From the NCBI RefSeq assembly GCF_000003605.2, contig NW_003131853.1, positions 936,728 through 962,115 on the forward strand: a stretch of 25,388 nt of DNA, read 5' to 3'. Below, in pieces: positions 1 to 9,200 of this stretch. A program made the position numbers and the translations under genes. Position 1 is the stretch's first letter. Each line of letters begins with the position of its first letter. The notes under the pieces are model-generated. The model was given only the letters and a program-made list of their open reading frames with translations. It made no database searches and was not told the DNA's origin. This DNA comes from Saccoglossus kowalevskii. Its lineage: Eukaryota > Hemichordata > Enteropneusta > Harrimaniidae.

Positions 1-130
1 TGCGCATGCGTCAGATGGCTATAGTGTGTCATTGTTGACAAACAAGCGTCTACCCATGAGCCTTTGCATTTTTAGCGTGTGTTGTTATCGTCGCTTGGGA
101 CTCAATTCCTGCATATACGCAGGTGACGAT
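1..130. repeat. Partial copy of the TTAA-associated MITE family
   Basis: Bases 1-109 match the interior of the element at 13192-13337 almost throughout (GCGCATG, GTCAGAT, ACAAACAAGC, TGTTGTTATCGTCGCTTGGG are shared). The left end is cut by the window edge. The right end has diverged: only a weak GGTGACG at 122-128 recalls the terminal repeat. It lies in the intron before the first visible exon of gene 1. Seen in sequence; the family name is unknown. Confidence 0.6.
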
Positions 131-187
131 AAATTGCAGACAAAAATAATAACCTAATTGTTTATTTTATTATTTGTATTATAAAAG

Positions 188-3017
188 GTATTTATGAATT
201 ACGATACTATGTACTGTCATCAAAGTATTTCCAGTCATACGATGAAGCACTGAAAGATGCATTATTAGCAAGAGTTGAGCAACACAATGAACTGAATTAT
301 GGTAAATTGATGGGGGTATGGCACAGCAATATTGGAACATTACACAAGGGTATGTATATTAAGTATAGTGTATTCAAAAGCAAGCCCAAATCTGTCCTGC
401 AATGATGATGTAACAAAGCTGCAAAGTGAAAAGATGTTCTGTTACAGTGGTGTTCTATGAAGAAAGTTTCATTACACATGGCTATGTGCATTAAATAGTG
501 TACATAAAATCACATTGTTAAGTATGTTAAACATAGTTATCATGAAAACACATGGATATGTCCGTCAAATATATTGTTCATAAAACCACATGGCTATGTA
601 CGTTAAACACAGTGTTCATGAAATCCCATGGATATGTATGTTAAACATATTGTTCATGAAATTACAATATGTTGATTATAGTGGATGAAATTACATGGGT
701 ATGTACAACATAGTGTTCATGAAATCACATCGGTATGTATTATTATAATTTTATTAGACGCATAAAATCCTTAGGAAAGGATAAAAAGGGTCTTACAGAA
801 AGAAATTAAAAAAAAAAACTACAATCTAAAAAAGAAAACAAAAAATAAAAACTTTTCTGAAAAAAACAAAAAACAAGTCAAAAACAAAAAAAGACAATTT
901 GCAGCCAATGGTGAATACAGAATATAGAATGAACACAGAATGTGGCCTAATACACTGATAGTTGTTGCTGTTTTGTTCCATAGCTGTTTTTTAAGAAGAC
1001 AGCTAAGGCTGGTGCTAGAGTATGGTTTGCCATAATCAAAATGAATTTATTCTGACTATTTTCTTTATCAAAATTTGGAATTTTATGTATGTTAAGCACA
1101 ATGTTCATGAAATCACATGGGTATGTACAACGAACATAGTGTTCATGAAATCACACAAATATGTATGTCAAATACAATGTTCATGAAATCACATGGGTAT
1201 GTACAACAAACACAATGTTTATGAAATCATGTGAGTATGTATGACAAATACAGTGTTTATGAAATTACACGAGTGTGTATGTTAAACACAATGTTCATGA
1301 AATTACACAAGTACATGTATGTAACTGTATGTCAAACATAGTGTTCTTGATACAAGTTTCATTTCATAGCAGAATAGCATATGATACAGTCAAGTAGCAT
1401 ATTCTATATGGATGTTTTAACATTACGGAATTAATATCACAATAATTTTTAATGCAGCTGAATAAAGGGACCTTACATATGTTTTTCAGTTTATCATCTA
1501 TGGAATTGGAGAAGTTTAGATATGCGAGAGGAGGGTCGAGCTGTTGTTAATTCCACAAAAAAGGTTGTAGATGCTTGTAAGTATAACTTCAGTATATCTT
1601 GTCAAGTGATGGTATAGACCAAATTGACACTCCCTTCTCCAGCATAAATGCCTACAATTTACACCTGACCAAAAAATTATAGTTGCTTTAATGGTTTTGA
1701 TGACCAAAATTCGTGTTATATGCCACTTTCAAGTAAGCATACTCTAATTGGTTGACAAATCCTTTCAGAGTGGAACTGCCTGAATGTGAATTGAATGGAG
1801 ATTTAGTTTGTGACAATGTGGTTGTCGCATCAGACTCATGATCGGTAGACCCAAGTTCAAATCCTACCTTAGACTGAACATCAAAGGGTCAACCCCTACC
1901 CTGGGTGAGTGTGCCACAGACTCAATGGCAATGACAATTCCACTGGCGGAGATTCATTCATTCACTAACGAATGCGACTTTGGGGGAACCTTGGTTAAGG
2001 TCCGCAAGTGCTTGTGTTCGACCAAACCTGGTTGACGCCAGGATAGCGCATTAAAATTGCCATTTGATAGGAAGTTGGCCACACAGCCCTGTCATGAATA
2101 TGACTTCTGTGGCGAAAATGCACTAGCACAATTTGCACATACAAAAAAAAGTCAGGAGAAACAACAGTGACACTCAATGAACTGTCGCCTGGCACAAAAA
2201 AAAAAAAAAAAAGTGACAATGTACACCAGCAGCCTTGCCAAATACTGACAATCTTACACAGAATGCATGCTCTCAAAGGTATTGAATCAGTGCATGACTG
2301 TAGATTGACACAGAATTGCACATGTTCTACTGTTCTCTGGTGATATATAAGCATTTGCTAAAATTAGAGAATTCACATACATCCCTCACACCACAGGCTT
2401 AATGTAGTTGGTTCAAGTCCAGTATAGCTATGAAGTGATAAATATAACTAATGGTCATAGTCTTAACTATGACCATGCTCAATACACAATTAACCAGCTT
2501 GAATGGCAAAGTTCACCTGGTTTCAAGCATGCAGCCATGTAATGTTGCATGGTTTCATCATACAGAGGAGCTGAGTATACAGATAAGAACACCTAATCAG
2601 GTTACAGAGGTACAGAGGTAAGGCAATGTATCGGTATGTGTAAACACTGAGATGGCGCACAGATACAAACAGCAAATCATATTACAGAGCATATGCTTCA
2701 TTAAGAGCAATACCTCAGTTTGTGCAAAAACTGAAATGGCATACAGATACGAACAGCAAATCAGGTTAGAGAGCATGCGTTACATTGAGAGCAATGTATC
2801 GGTATGTGCAAACATGGAGATGAGAACAGTCAGCAGATGTGTGACAGTCACCTTAGGTTCCTCAATGTTTATATAACATATTACACATATTTATTGTTTG
2901 TCCTGGTCTTAGTGGTTTCTTTCTTTTTGCTTATTTTCAGCTAAAGACATCATGAAGATGGCAAAGCAAGCTTACAATAAGATCCTAATACCAGCACCAT
3001 TCTCTCCACTGAAATAG
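188..3017 (+). CDS. Unrecognised protein, last three coding exons (partial, 5' end outside window)
   Basis: Exons 188-301, 1490-1576 and 2941-3017 (TAG stop at 3015-3017) join in phase. The first acceptor is a T-rich tract ending AAAAG. The donors are GTAAAT and GTAAGT, and the later acceptors are TTTTTCAG and TTATTTTCAG. The split codons (G|TT, then T|CT) resolve cleanly, giving 91 residues with no stop. The peptide begins IYELRYYVLSSKYFQSYDEA, continues with a tryptophan-rich stretch (YHLWNWRSLDMREEGR) and ends in PAPFSPLK. It is charged and probably mostly helical, with no membrane segment. I do not recognise the family; the pattern could suit a coiled-coil or BAR-like helix bundle, but that is a guess. 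Support rests on three consecutive phase-compatible splice junctions and protein-like composition. The introns (1188 and 1364 bp) carry a minisatellite, a SINE and a tandem 84-bp repeat. No strong AATAAA lies close behind the stop; ATTAAA occurs at 3169 and 3229. Confidence 0.62.
471..739. repeat. 38-bp minisatellite, first block
   Basis: About seven diverged copies of a unit near 38 bp, with core GTTCATGAAATCACATGGGT followed by ATGTA and a variable TTAAACATA segment. It lies in the first visible intron of gene 1. The same unit resumes at 1084 after about 345 bp of unrelated A-rich sequence. Confidence 0.75.
740..1083. repeat. A-rich segment splitting the 38-bp minisatellite
   Basis: Not built from the 38-bp unit. 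It contains a long A-dominated tract (about 805-895) followed by ordinary AT-rich sequence. Because unit copies lie directly on both sides, it is most simply an insertion into the array. No terminal repeats or coding potential are seen. Confidence 0.4.
1084..1350. repeat. 38-bp minisatellite, second block
   Basis: About seven further copies of the 38-bp unit, better conserved than the first block; several carry GTTCATGAAATCACATGGGT exactly. Units alternate between a form with TATGTACAAC and one with TATGTATGTCAAAT, suggesting duplication in pairs. The block ends about 140 bp before the exon at 1490. Confidence 0.75.
1816..2215 (+). repeat. tRNA-derived SINE
   Basis: The head resembles a tRNA gene: an A-box-like GTGGTTGTCGCATCAG followed by a B-box GTTCAAATCC at about 1855-1864, the internal RNA polymerase III promoter layout. 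A tRNA-unrelated body follows, with a conserved tail block (CCTGGTTGACGCCAGGATAG at about 2028-2047, CCACACAGCC at about 2079) and a final A run at about 2197-2212. A tail copy occurs at about 21050 (+) and a head copy at about 7842-7925 (-), so this is a dispersed family. It sits in the second visible intron of gene 1. Any ORF here is incidental. Confidence 0.7.
2451..2476. repeat. Perfect 11-bp stem hairpin
   Basis: ATGGTCATAGT (2451-2461) and ACTATGACCAT (2466-2476) are exact reverse complements around a 4-base loop, CTTA. A B-box-like GGTTCAAGTCC lies at 2410-2420, so this may be the edge of a SINE fragment. No function can be assigned. Confidence 0.6.
2589..2822. repeat. 84-bp tandem repeat, about 2.7 copies
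   Basis: Copies beginning at 2652 and 2736 are 84 bp apart, and a shorter, more diverged copy precedes them. Shared blocks include ACAGATAC, AACAGCAAATCA, AGAGCAT and GTATCGGTATGTG. The period is a multiple of three, so one frame stays open through the copies as a 28-residue repeat. No acceptor or donor links this frame to the neighbouring exons, so it is treated as an intronic minisatellite. Confidence 0.65.
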
Positions 3018-3292
3018 ACATTAACAGTTTCTAAATTTATACCACTGTTGATGAAACATTAGTTGTTAACAGGCATTCCAAGCTTGTACATACAGGGGTA
3101 GAAATAGTTTTATTTTCAAAACTTGTCTTCTTAGGCCCAAAACAAATCTTGCTGGTAATTTGACCAAAATTAAAAATGTTATGTCATCAATGCCATAAAA
3201 AATGATGACCAATCTTAATTGTTAATGTATTAAAAGCTTAATAATGTTGTAGCTATAACATGTGAAGTACTGTAAAACCATTTTTCTTCACC

Positions 3293-3710
3293 GGCATTTA
3301 ATTTCGCTATTTTACTGTATTTTAAGTCCACAAATTTGTTATATTGTTATTTTACACGTTCACATGGATTTAAAGCGCGGTAGTCATCACGCTGCGCATG
3401 TTCGACATTTGTGTTGTTAAATATTGATTTTCCCACAATCCAATGCGTTCTTCAAATGGAATTCACAAGTATGAGATTTGACCTGGGCGTGACTTGCACT
3501 GATTATCGCCGGTGACTGCTTCAATACCTTCCAATCACATGAAAATTACCTAATTAAAGCTTGGAAACAGGTCAGTTCGTACTCGTTCATCTGCGCAACA
3601 GTCAAAGTCGCCATCTTTGTTTATATGAGACCCATGTGCAGTGCGATGACTACCGCACTTTAATTTAATAAATTTTACATTTTTGGCAAAAATAGTGAAA
3701 TTAAAAATTA
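3293..3710. mobile_element. Non-autonomous element with long imperfect inverted repeats
   Basis: TTAAAGCGCGGTAGTCATCA near 3370 is mirrored by GCGATGACTACCGCACTTTAA at about 3643-3663. Flanking this, ATTTAATTTCGCTATTTT at about 3297 corresponds to the reverse complement of AAAATAGTGAAATTAAAAAT near 3690. Together these give inverted arms of roughly 100 bp around a middle of about 240 bp, with no coding capacity. The architecture is that of a MITE or fold-back element. The exact termini and target duplication are not resolved. Confidence 0.6.
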
Positions 3711-3944
3711 GTATGAATGCATTTATTGTGTGTTGGGGGAAAAAATACAAATTCTACCAACATTTGTGTTTGTGGAATAATATATGTAATCATTAACACA
3801 GGTACCAGTATATATTTTTAACATTAAAATGACTGCCATTCAGCCATCTGATGATCATACAAATATTTGCAACAAGATGTATGATGTAAATTTTGAACAT
3901 GATCAGGGAAGGCATCTCAGAGATTCAGCTCGAGAACCACATTT

Positions 3945-4110
3945 GTTAAAATGGCCACCAGTTGGCCATTTGGAATCTGATCTGAAAAACCAAATGATGT
4001 GCATCAAGGTCTTGTGATGTCCACAGTATGTATATAAGTTTGAAAAAAAAATCCATCCGTACATACATAACCAAGATCTGCTTCCAGAAATGCATAATTT
4101 TGATGAAAGC
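3945..4110 (+). repeat. Fragment of the hairpin-ended dispersed repeat
   Basis: Starts with AAAATGGCCACCAGTTGGCC, then CATTTGGAATCTGATC and GATGTGCATCAAGG, the same order as in the better copies at 8400-8695 and 11349-12100. The terminal hairpin is missing here. It is probably a truncated member or one internal unit. Confidence 0.5.
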
Positions 4111-4374
4111 ATTTATCTGTACATTGTATGTCTACTATGCAAAATCCTTTTGCTATGCAACAGATTTAAACCAAATCAATCAATAAACACATGAAATATG
4201 GTTCCACAAGGGCTTGATATTGTTGCATTATTTATTCTGATTAACACTTATATGACAGGCATGATACAAACTGAAGCCAGTTGTGGTTATTTAGAAAAAC
4301 CGGTATGAAAAATCATGACACACATGCTCATGTACATTGTATATGCATGACACGATTTCTGACAAAAATGTGTA

Positions 4375-4552
4375 GTTTTAATGCTTTAAATGGCTGCCAG
4401 CTGGAATCAGATGCTACAAAATGTTCGTGCATATGTTTGATACAGTATCTGATGTACGTGTGCAAAATAAAAGTGGATGCAGAAACATGGATGAATGGAT
4501 GAAGGTTCAATCCATAATTCCCTGTTCTCTGTCTGCATCCTAACGGGACTAA
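4375..4552 (+). mobile_element. Copy of the hairpin-ended dispersed repeat
   Basis: Begins AAATGGCTGCCAGCTGGAAT and ends at a degraded terminal hairpin, CCCTGTTCTCTGTCTG...AACGGGACTAA (about 4519-4552). The ending GGGACTAA is shared with the copies finishing at 8695 and 12100. The open frames across it are incidental. Confidence 0.5.
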
Positions 4553-5203
4553 AAATTTCAACCATTTGGTCATCTTGAAAAAGATCATGAGACAAATGAA
4601 CATGCATATATGTACCCTAAGATATATGATGTGTATGAGAGATTTGAATGTTGAAGCATGTCTGCGACACAGGTCTGATGGATGAACTGACAATCGTACA
4701 CACCCACACCATACACATGAAGGTCAATTCAAAAAGACCCACGTCCAAATAGAGACTAAAAAGCAGAGAAGTTCCCATTATGGTTTTTGTGCGTACATGT
4801 ATAATATATATACTCTGAATGGACAATATATAGGACTGGTATAAAATGCATTCACCCAGAGTAGAACACACTGGAAGTGGCCTTTAATAAATCTTAGTTC
4901 ACTGATCAGTTTACCTCCATATCATACTTAACTCATGTCAAAACTGAATTACTTGCGACATGATATATAAACATGTATATAAAAGCGACATGATCATCAA
5001 AATAGCTCTGCTGTTTCAGCAAAGCCTTGCAATGATAAGGTTATGCATAGTTACATAAACATCATAGTGTAGGGGGGGTTGACCTTTTGGCATTTTCAAC
5101 AAAAATCACAAAAAACATTTGCTTAAATTAGAGAATTAATGATATCATTATAATATAATTTTTTATCAAAAATGACAATAAGCATTCACTAAAAATAAAG
5201 AAT

Positions 5204-5434
5204 TAATGATATCATCACGAATCTGACAGAGGTCCATCTAAGGTATCTACTTATAACATATCAAAGCAATCTGGCTGGTAGTTTTCAAGAGGAAGTTGAA
5301 AATATCAAAAATATTTACTAAAAAAAATGATATCACTACAAAATGAACAAATCTGATAGAAGCACCTTACTTACATACTAGTATAACATAAAAGCAATCA
5401 GGCTTGCAGTTTTCAATAAGTCGAAAATGTCATT
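5204..5434. repeat. Imperfect direct duplication, unit about 115 bp
   Basis: 5204-5315 and 5327-5434 share, in order, ATGATATCA, AAATCTGA/GAATCTGA, a CTTA...AACATA block, AAAGCAATC, GGCT, CAGTTTTCAA/TAGTTTTCAA and GAAAAT. A further GAGAATTAATGATATCATTA at about 5131-5150 suggests a third, partial unit. Nature unknown; probably an old dispersed repeat that expanded in tandem. Confidence 0.5.
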
Positions 5435-5470
5435 TTCACTTGATTACTACACAAGATGTTGATTGAAAAC

Positions 5471-5848
5471 TGAGATGGAAGGCGTGGCACTAAAACAGAT
5501 GAAAGACGTGGCACTAAATATGAGATGTAAGACGTGGCACTAAAACTGAGATGAAAGATGTGGCACTAAGTATGAGATGTAAGACGTGGCACTAAAACTG
5601 AGATGGAAGGCATGGCTCTAAAACAGATGAAAGATGTGGCACTAAATATGAGATGTAAGACGTGGCACTAAAACTGAGAAGAAAGACGTGGCAGTAAATA
5701 TGAAATGTAAGACGTGGCACTAAAACTGAGATGGAAGGTGTGGCACTAAAACTGAGATGAAAGACGTGGGACTAAATATGAGATGTAAGACGTGGCACTA
5801 AAGATGAGATGGAAGGTGTGGCACTAAAACTGAGATGGAAAGCATGCC
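5471..5848. repeat. 26-bp minisatellite with five-unit higher-order repeat
   Basis: Fifteen units of TGAGATG(G/A/T)AAGACGTGGC-ACTAAAAC type. Three subtypes can be read from the base after ATG and from the ending: G (GGAAGG, ...AAAC), A (GAAAG, ...AAATA) and T (GTAAG, ...AAAC). Their order is G A T A T, G A T A T, G A T, G, G. The G units of the first three blocks start at 5471, 5599 and 5727, exactly 128 bp apart, because the first A unit of blocks 1 and 2 lacks the same two bases. The array therefore grew by duplicating a five-unit block. It does not code. Confidence 0.85.
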
Positions 5849-6239
5849 AACTTTAGGTTAACTATTATGATACAATTGCATGAAAAACATCAACATTTTG
5901 TTAATCCTGTAAAGCAATTCATGACAAATACAAGTTGAAATTGAAGTCACTGAGAATAACCTTAAATGAGACACTACAGTGTTAAAGAATGATCCAGAGA
6001 GACAGATAGAGACATAACAAAAAAACACAAAATGGCCACCAGATGGTCATCATAGATCGAATCTCAACGGGAATGGTCTTACTAGCTTTGTTAGTAATGT
6101 ATGGTATATGACTGCAGGCAGTGCAAGTACTATTTAAAAATCCTGCAAAAATTTGCATCCACATATACTTGTGTCTGTACTGTGAAGATTTTTCGTATTT
6201 TCTTCTTTGGATTTAGAGTGGTATCCTTTTTAACAGCAC

Positions 6240-9200
6240 TCAGTAATAATGCTGATGATCAGATTTCTTTTTCTTTGAATGGGTAAAAAAATGTTTTCCA
6301 GCACTGGAAATACTTTTCTTCTCTTTCGGAACATACATCTTACTAGTTTTCTTGTTTTTGATTTGCATTATGGCCTTGCATGTGTTCGTTCTACTCTGAT
6401 CATGTACTGAATCCTTATATCTTGGCATCGAAAGTTCCTCATGCTGAATCTTTTTCTTCTTTTTGGTCTTGGAAGATCTTTTATGGTCAGCTATAAGCCA
6501 CTTTGTTTTTCTCAAATTTCTAGAAATAAATATATAAGATGGGTATTGGCAAATTTATTTTCATTTCATTTATATAGTATCATTTTTTTTTTTTTAAATA
6601 TGAACAATCCATCACATTCAAGCTGGAGGGATTTACATGGGTAGGCTAGTTGCTTAATAGGATCCAATTAAAACCAGACAAATTCAATGTACATTTATTA
6701 GAAGTATGAACCCATTTGATTTTGCCTAGTGTCTTATTCAGAGAAATGTACTACCCGATAGGCAAAATAAAATAAATAGTGTGTTTCTAGTAACAAAAAT
6801 AAGTAGGTTGGTGTAACTTTTTATTTTGTTGTATTTTATCTTAATTAATAATGCAATTGATTTCGATGGAAATGTTGGTCCATCAGGAGCATAAATGCAA
6901 ATTGAATTGTCATAACATATGACAGTGTACGTGTATTGGCAGACATTTTCATTTGCATCAAAATATTACTTCTCTCGCTGCTTGAAGTTTTTAGTCAATT
7001 TAGATTGGAGTTGGTGACATTCGTCATGGCATTGTGTAATGGAGTTTATTAACCCAGAATCGTGTTGACAAGTAGTATATCTCGGGCATGTATCTCAGGC
7101 ATGTATCTCAGGCATGTATCTCAGGCATGTATCTCAGGCATGTATCTCAGGCATGTATCTCAGGCATGGAGCTTGAGGTCATGAACAGCTCATTGATGCC
7201 CAGCAAAACTAGGTTGAGTCAAAACTGAGTGGGTAACGTTAACTTTGAGTTGGACCCTACATTTTGGTACAAGTGTGAACACTGTGATAAGGTCACGTGT
7301 CTGAGTAATGTGTGCATTAAACAATGTAATAATAATAAAACAATTTAATACATACCTTTTTAAATATGGTAGGGAGTGCTTGACAAAATTTTGTCTTTTA
7401 TTTTTTTGCACATATTTCACTGCATATATATTATCAATGTTTAGAATGGTTGTATACAGCGGTCGACGGATCCTGCATTCAAGAGCAAAAAATTTTGAAA
7501 AAATTGAATTATTTTATTCATACATGATTATTCTTCTTCTTTTTGTTAAAGTAATCCACCAAACATGTACTATGTTTTTAATAGACTATATATACATTAT
7601 TGTAAGTGACTATCAATCCCTGTCTGTCTTGTCTAGGGATCTTGTCACGGCTTTTGCACTGTAGTAGGAGGGTTTATAGCAATGAACTAACTTAAGAATA
7701 AAAAAAAATACATTGTTTTCTTGTCAGTTTATCAGGTGCGCATCACATCATTTTTTTCTCTTGTAAGAATATTGTAAAAATCCCTCTATTACCATTCCCA
7801 AAACAGTTATTAGTTGAAGTGTGATGTAATCTAATCTTGTCCGCCAAAGCCAACGTTTTTGGTTATTCAATCCCAGGTAGGATTTGAACTTTTGTCTATA
7901 AATACTGATGAGTCCAATACAACAGTGATGGGAGGATCACCTATTTGCATCTAGTGTTCCTGTTAAGTCCTGTTGTATGCCCCATGTGGTCATTACAGAC
8001 ACACACATACTTGTATTGCTATATGTTCTGAGGTAAGGTATGGTACAATTATATTAATATTAATATAAACTGAACCATACCTTCCCCGATACTAAACCTA
8101 AGCTTCGCAAACCTGACTTAAATTCGATTAAATATTAATATAAATTATGGATTATGTTTGGGGCTCCACTTGTACAAAGGGCTCCACTTTGTTTGTGTAT
8201 GTCTGGACTACTGGCTCTACTTCTACATCTACACCAACACACACACACACACACACACAAATTAACCTATTATTGTATTTTAATTTACCTTTTATTGAAA
8301 AACATAAATGATTTACGTCTATTTGAATTAGAATTCTTCTTCACACCTCGTTCTTCTTTGCTTTGTCTCTCAGCTTGATGAACACCATAATTGTGAATAT
8401 CCATGGCTATCAGCCTGCCATTTTGAATGAAATCTGGGAAAAATAATGACGTGCATCAAGGATCCATTATGTTCATTGGACATTACAAGTTTGAATAAAA
8501 TACGTTCATGCATGACTTAGATGGAATGGCAGAAATGCATCTGGAATTGGATCACAAAACAAATGCTGTGCACATGTGTATGTATGTATGATATATGCAT
8601 ACATATGATGTGTGTTAAGTTTGATTGAAATCAACAAAGCGCAGAGGTGAAATTTATAAATCTTCATTTTCAGACTATGTCCGAACTGGGACTAAAAATT
8701 AGCTAAGAAAGTTAATATTTTTTACCGATTTCAAAAAACCTTCAGCAGTAACTTGCAAATAAATGTTCACCAATCAGCTTAGACGTCACCCCAAATTAGC
8801 ATAACGTTAATTAGCATATCATTCATAAGTTTTGTAAAATCATGATTTCTCAGTCATTTTGATACTTGGAGTTGGTCATGTGATAAAGAACTTATCTGAT
8901 ATCTCATATTAACCACTCATCTTTGGTTTGTGGATAATACTAGCCCATGACATCACTTGTACTAACCAGCTCTATGAACAAGTGATATCAGGTGATAACC
9001 TCATACCCTGTGGTATACATTGTTAAACTCAAAACAAGCTGCTTGATTCCAATAAGTTTATAGATACATGTATGTATACTATTAATGGTATGATATTTTA
9101 CAAGACAAAAGTACACAAATGACAGAAATATGCAACCTGTATGTCTACTGGTACATGGTGCGAATGATCCAGTAGTCGCCATATTTATGTTGGTGTGAAC

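Larger units (their letters stand above)
3018..6239. other. Intergenic region between convergent genes 1 and 2
   Basis: This span runs from the stop of gene 1 to the last codon of the minus-strand gene 2. It contains the inverted-repeat element at 3293-3710, hairpin-ended repeats around 3945-4552, an imperfect duplication at 5204-5434, the 26-bp minisatellite at 5471-5848, and a short relic of the hairpin-repeat head (AAAATGGCCACCAGATGG) at about 6030. No further exon could be supported; the open frames here are short and not protein-like. Confidence 0.6.

Noticed and set aside
1995-2354. Minus-strand open frame of 119 codons
   Set aside because: It crosses the SINE body and its A tail, which reads as a phenylalanine run; a by-product of the repeat.
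4328-4693. Minus-strand open frame of 121 codons
   Set aside because: It overlaps the hairpin-ended repeat; composition is not protein-like and no splice context is present.
7459-7474. GCGGTCGACGGATCC, adjacent SalI and BamHI sites suggesting vector sequence
   Set aside because: The flanks are ordinary AT-rich genomic sequence and no longer polylinker or vector sequence follows; chance is sufficient.
7308-7664. Plus-strand open frame of 118 codons
   Set aside because: Low-complexity, hydrophobic, AT-driven translation with no splice sites or recognisable motifs, next to tandem repeats.
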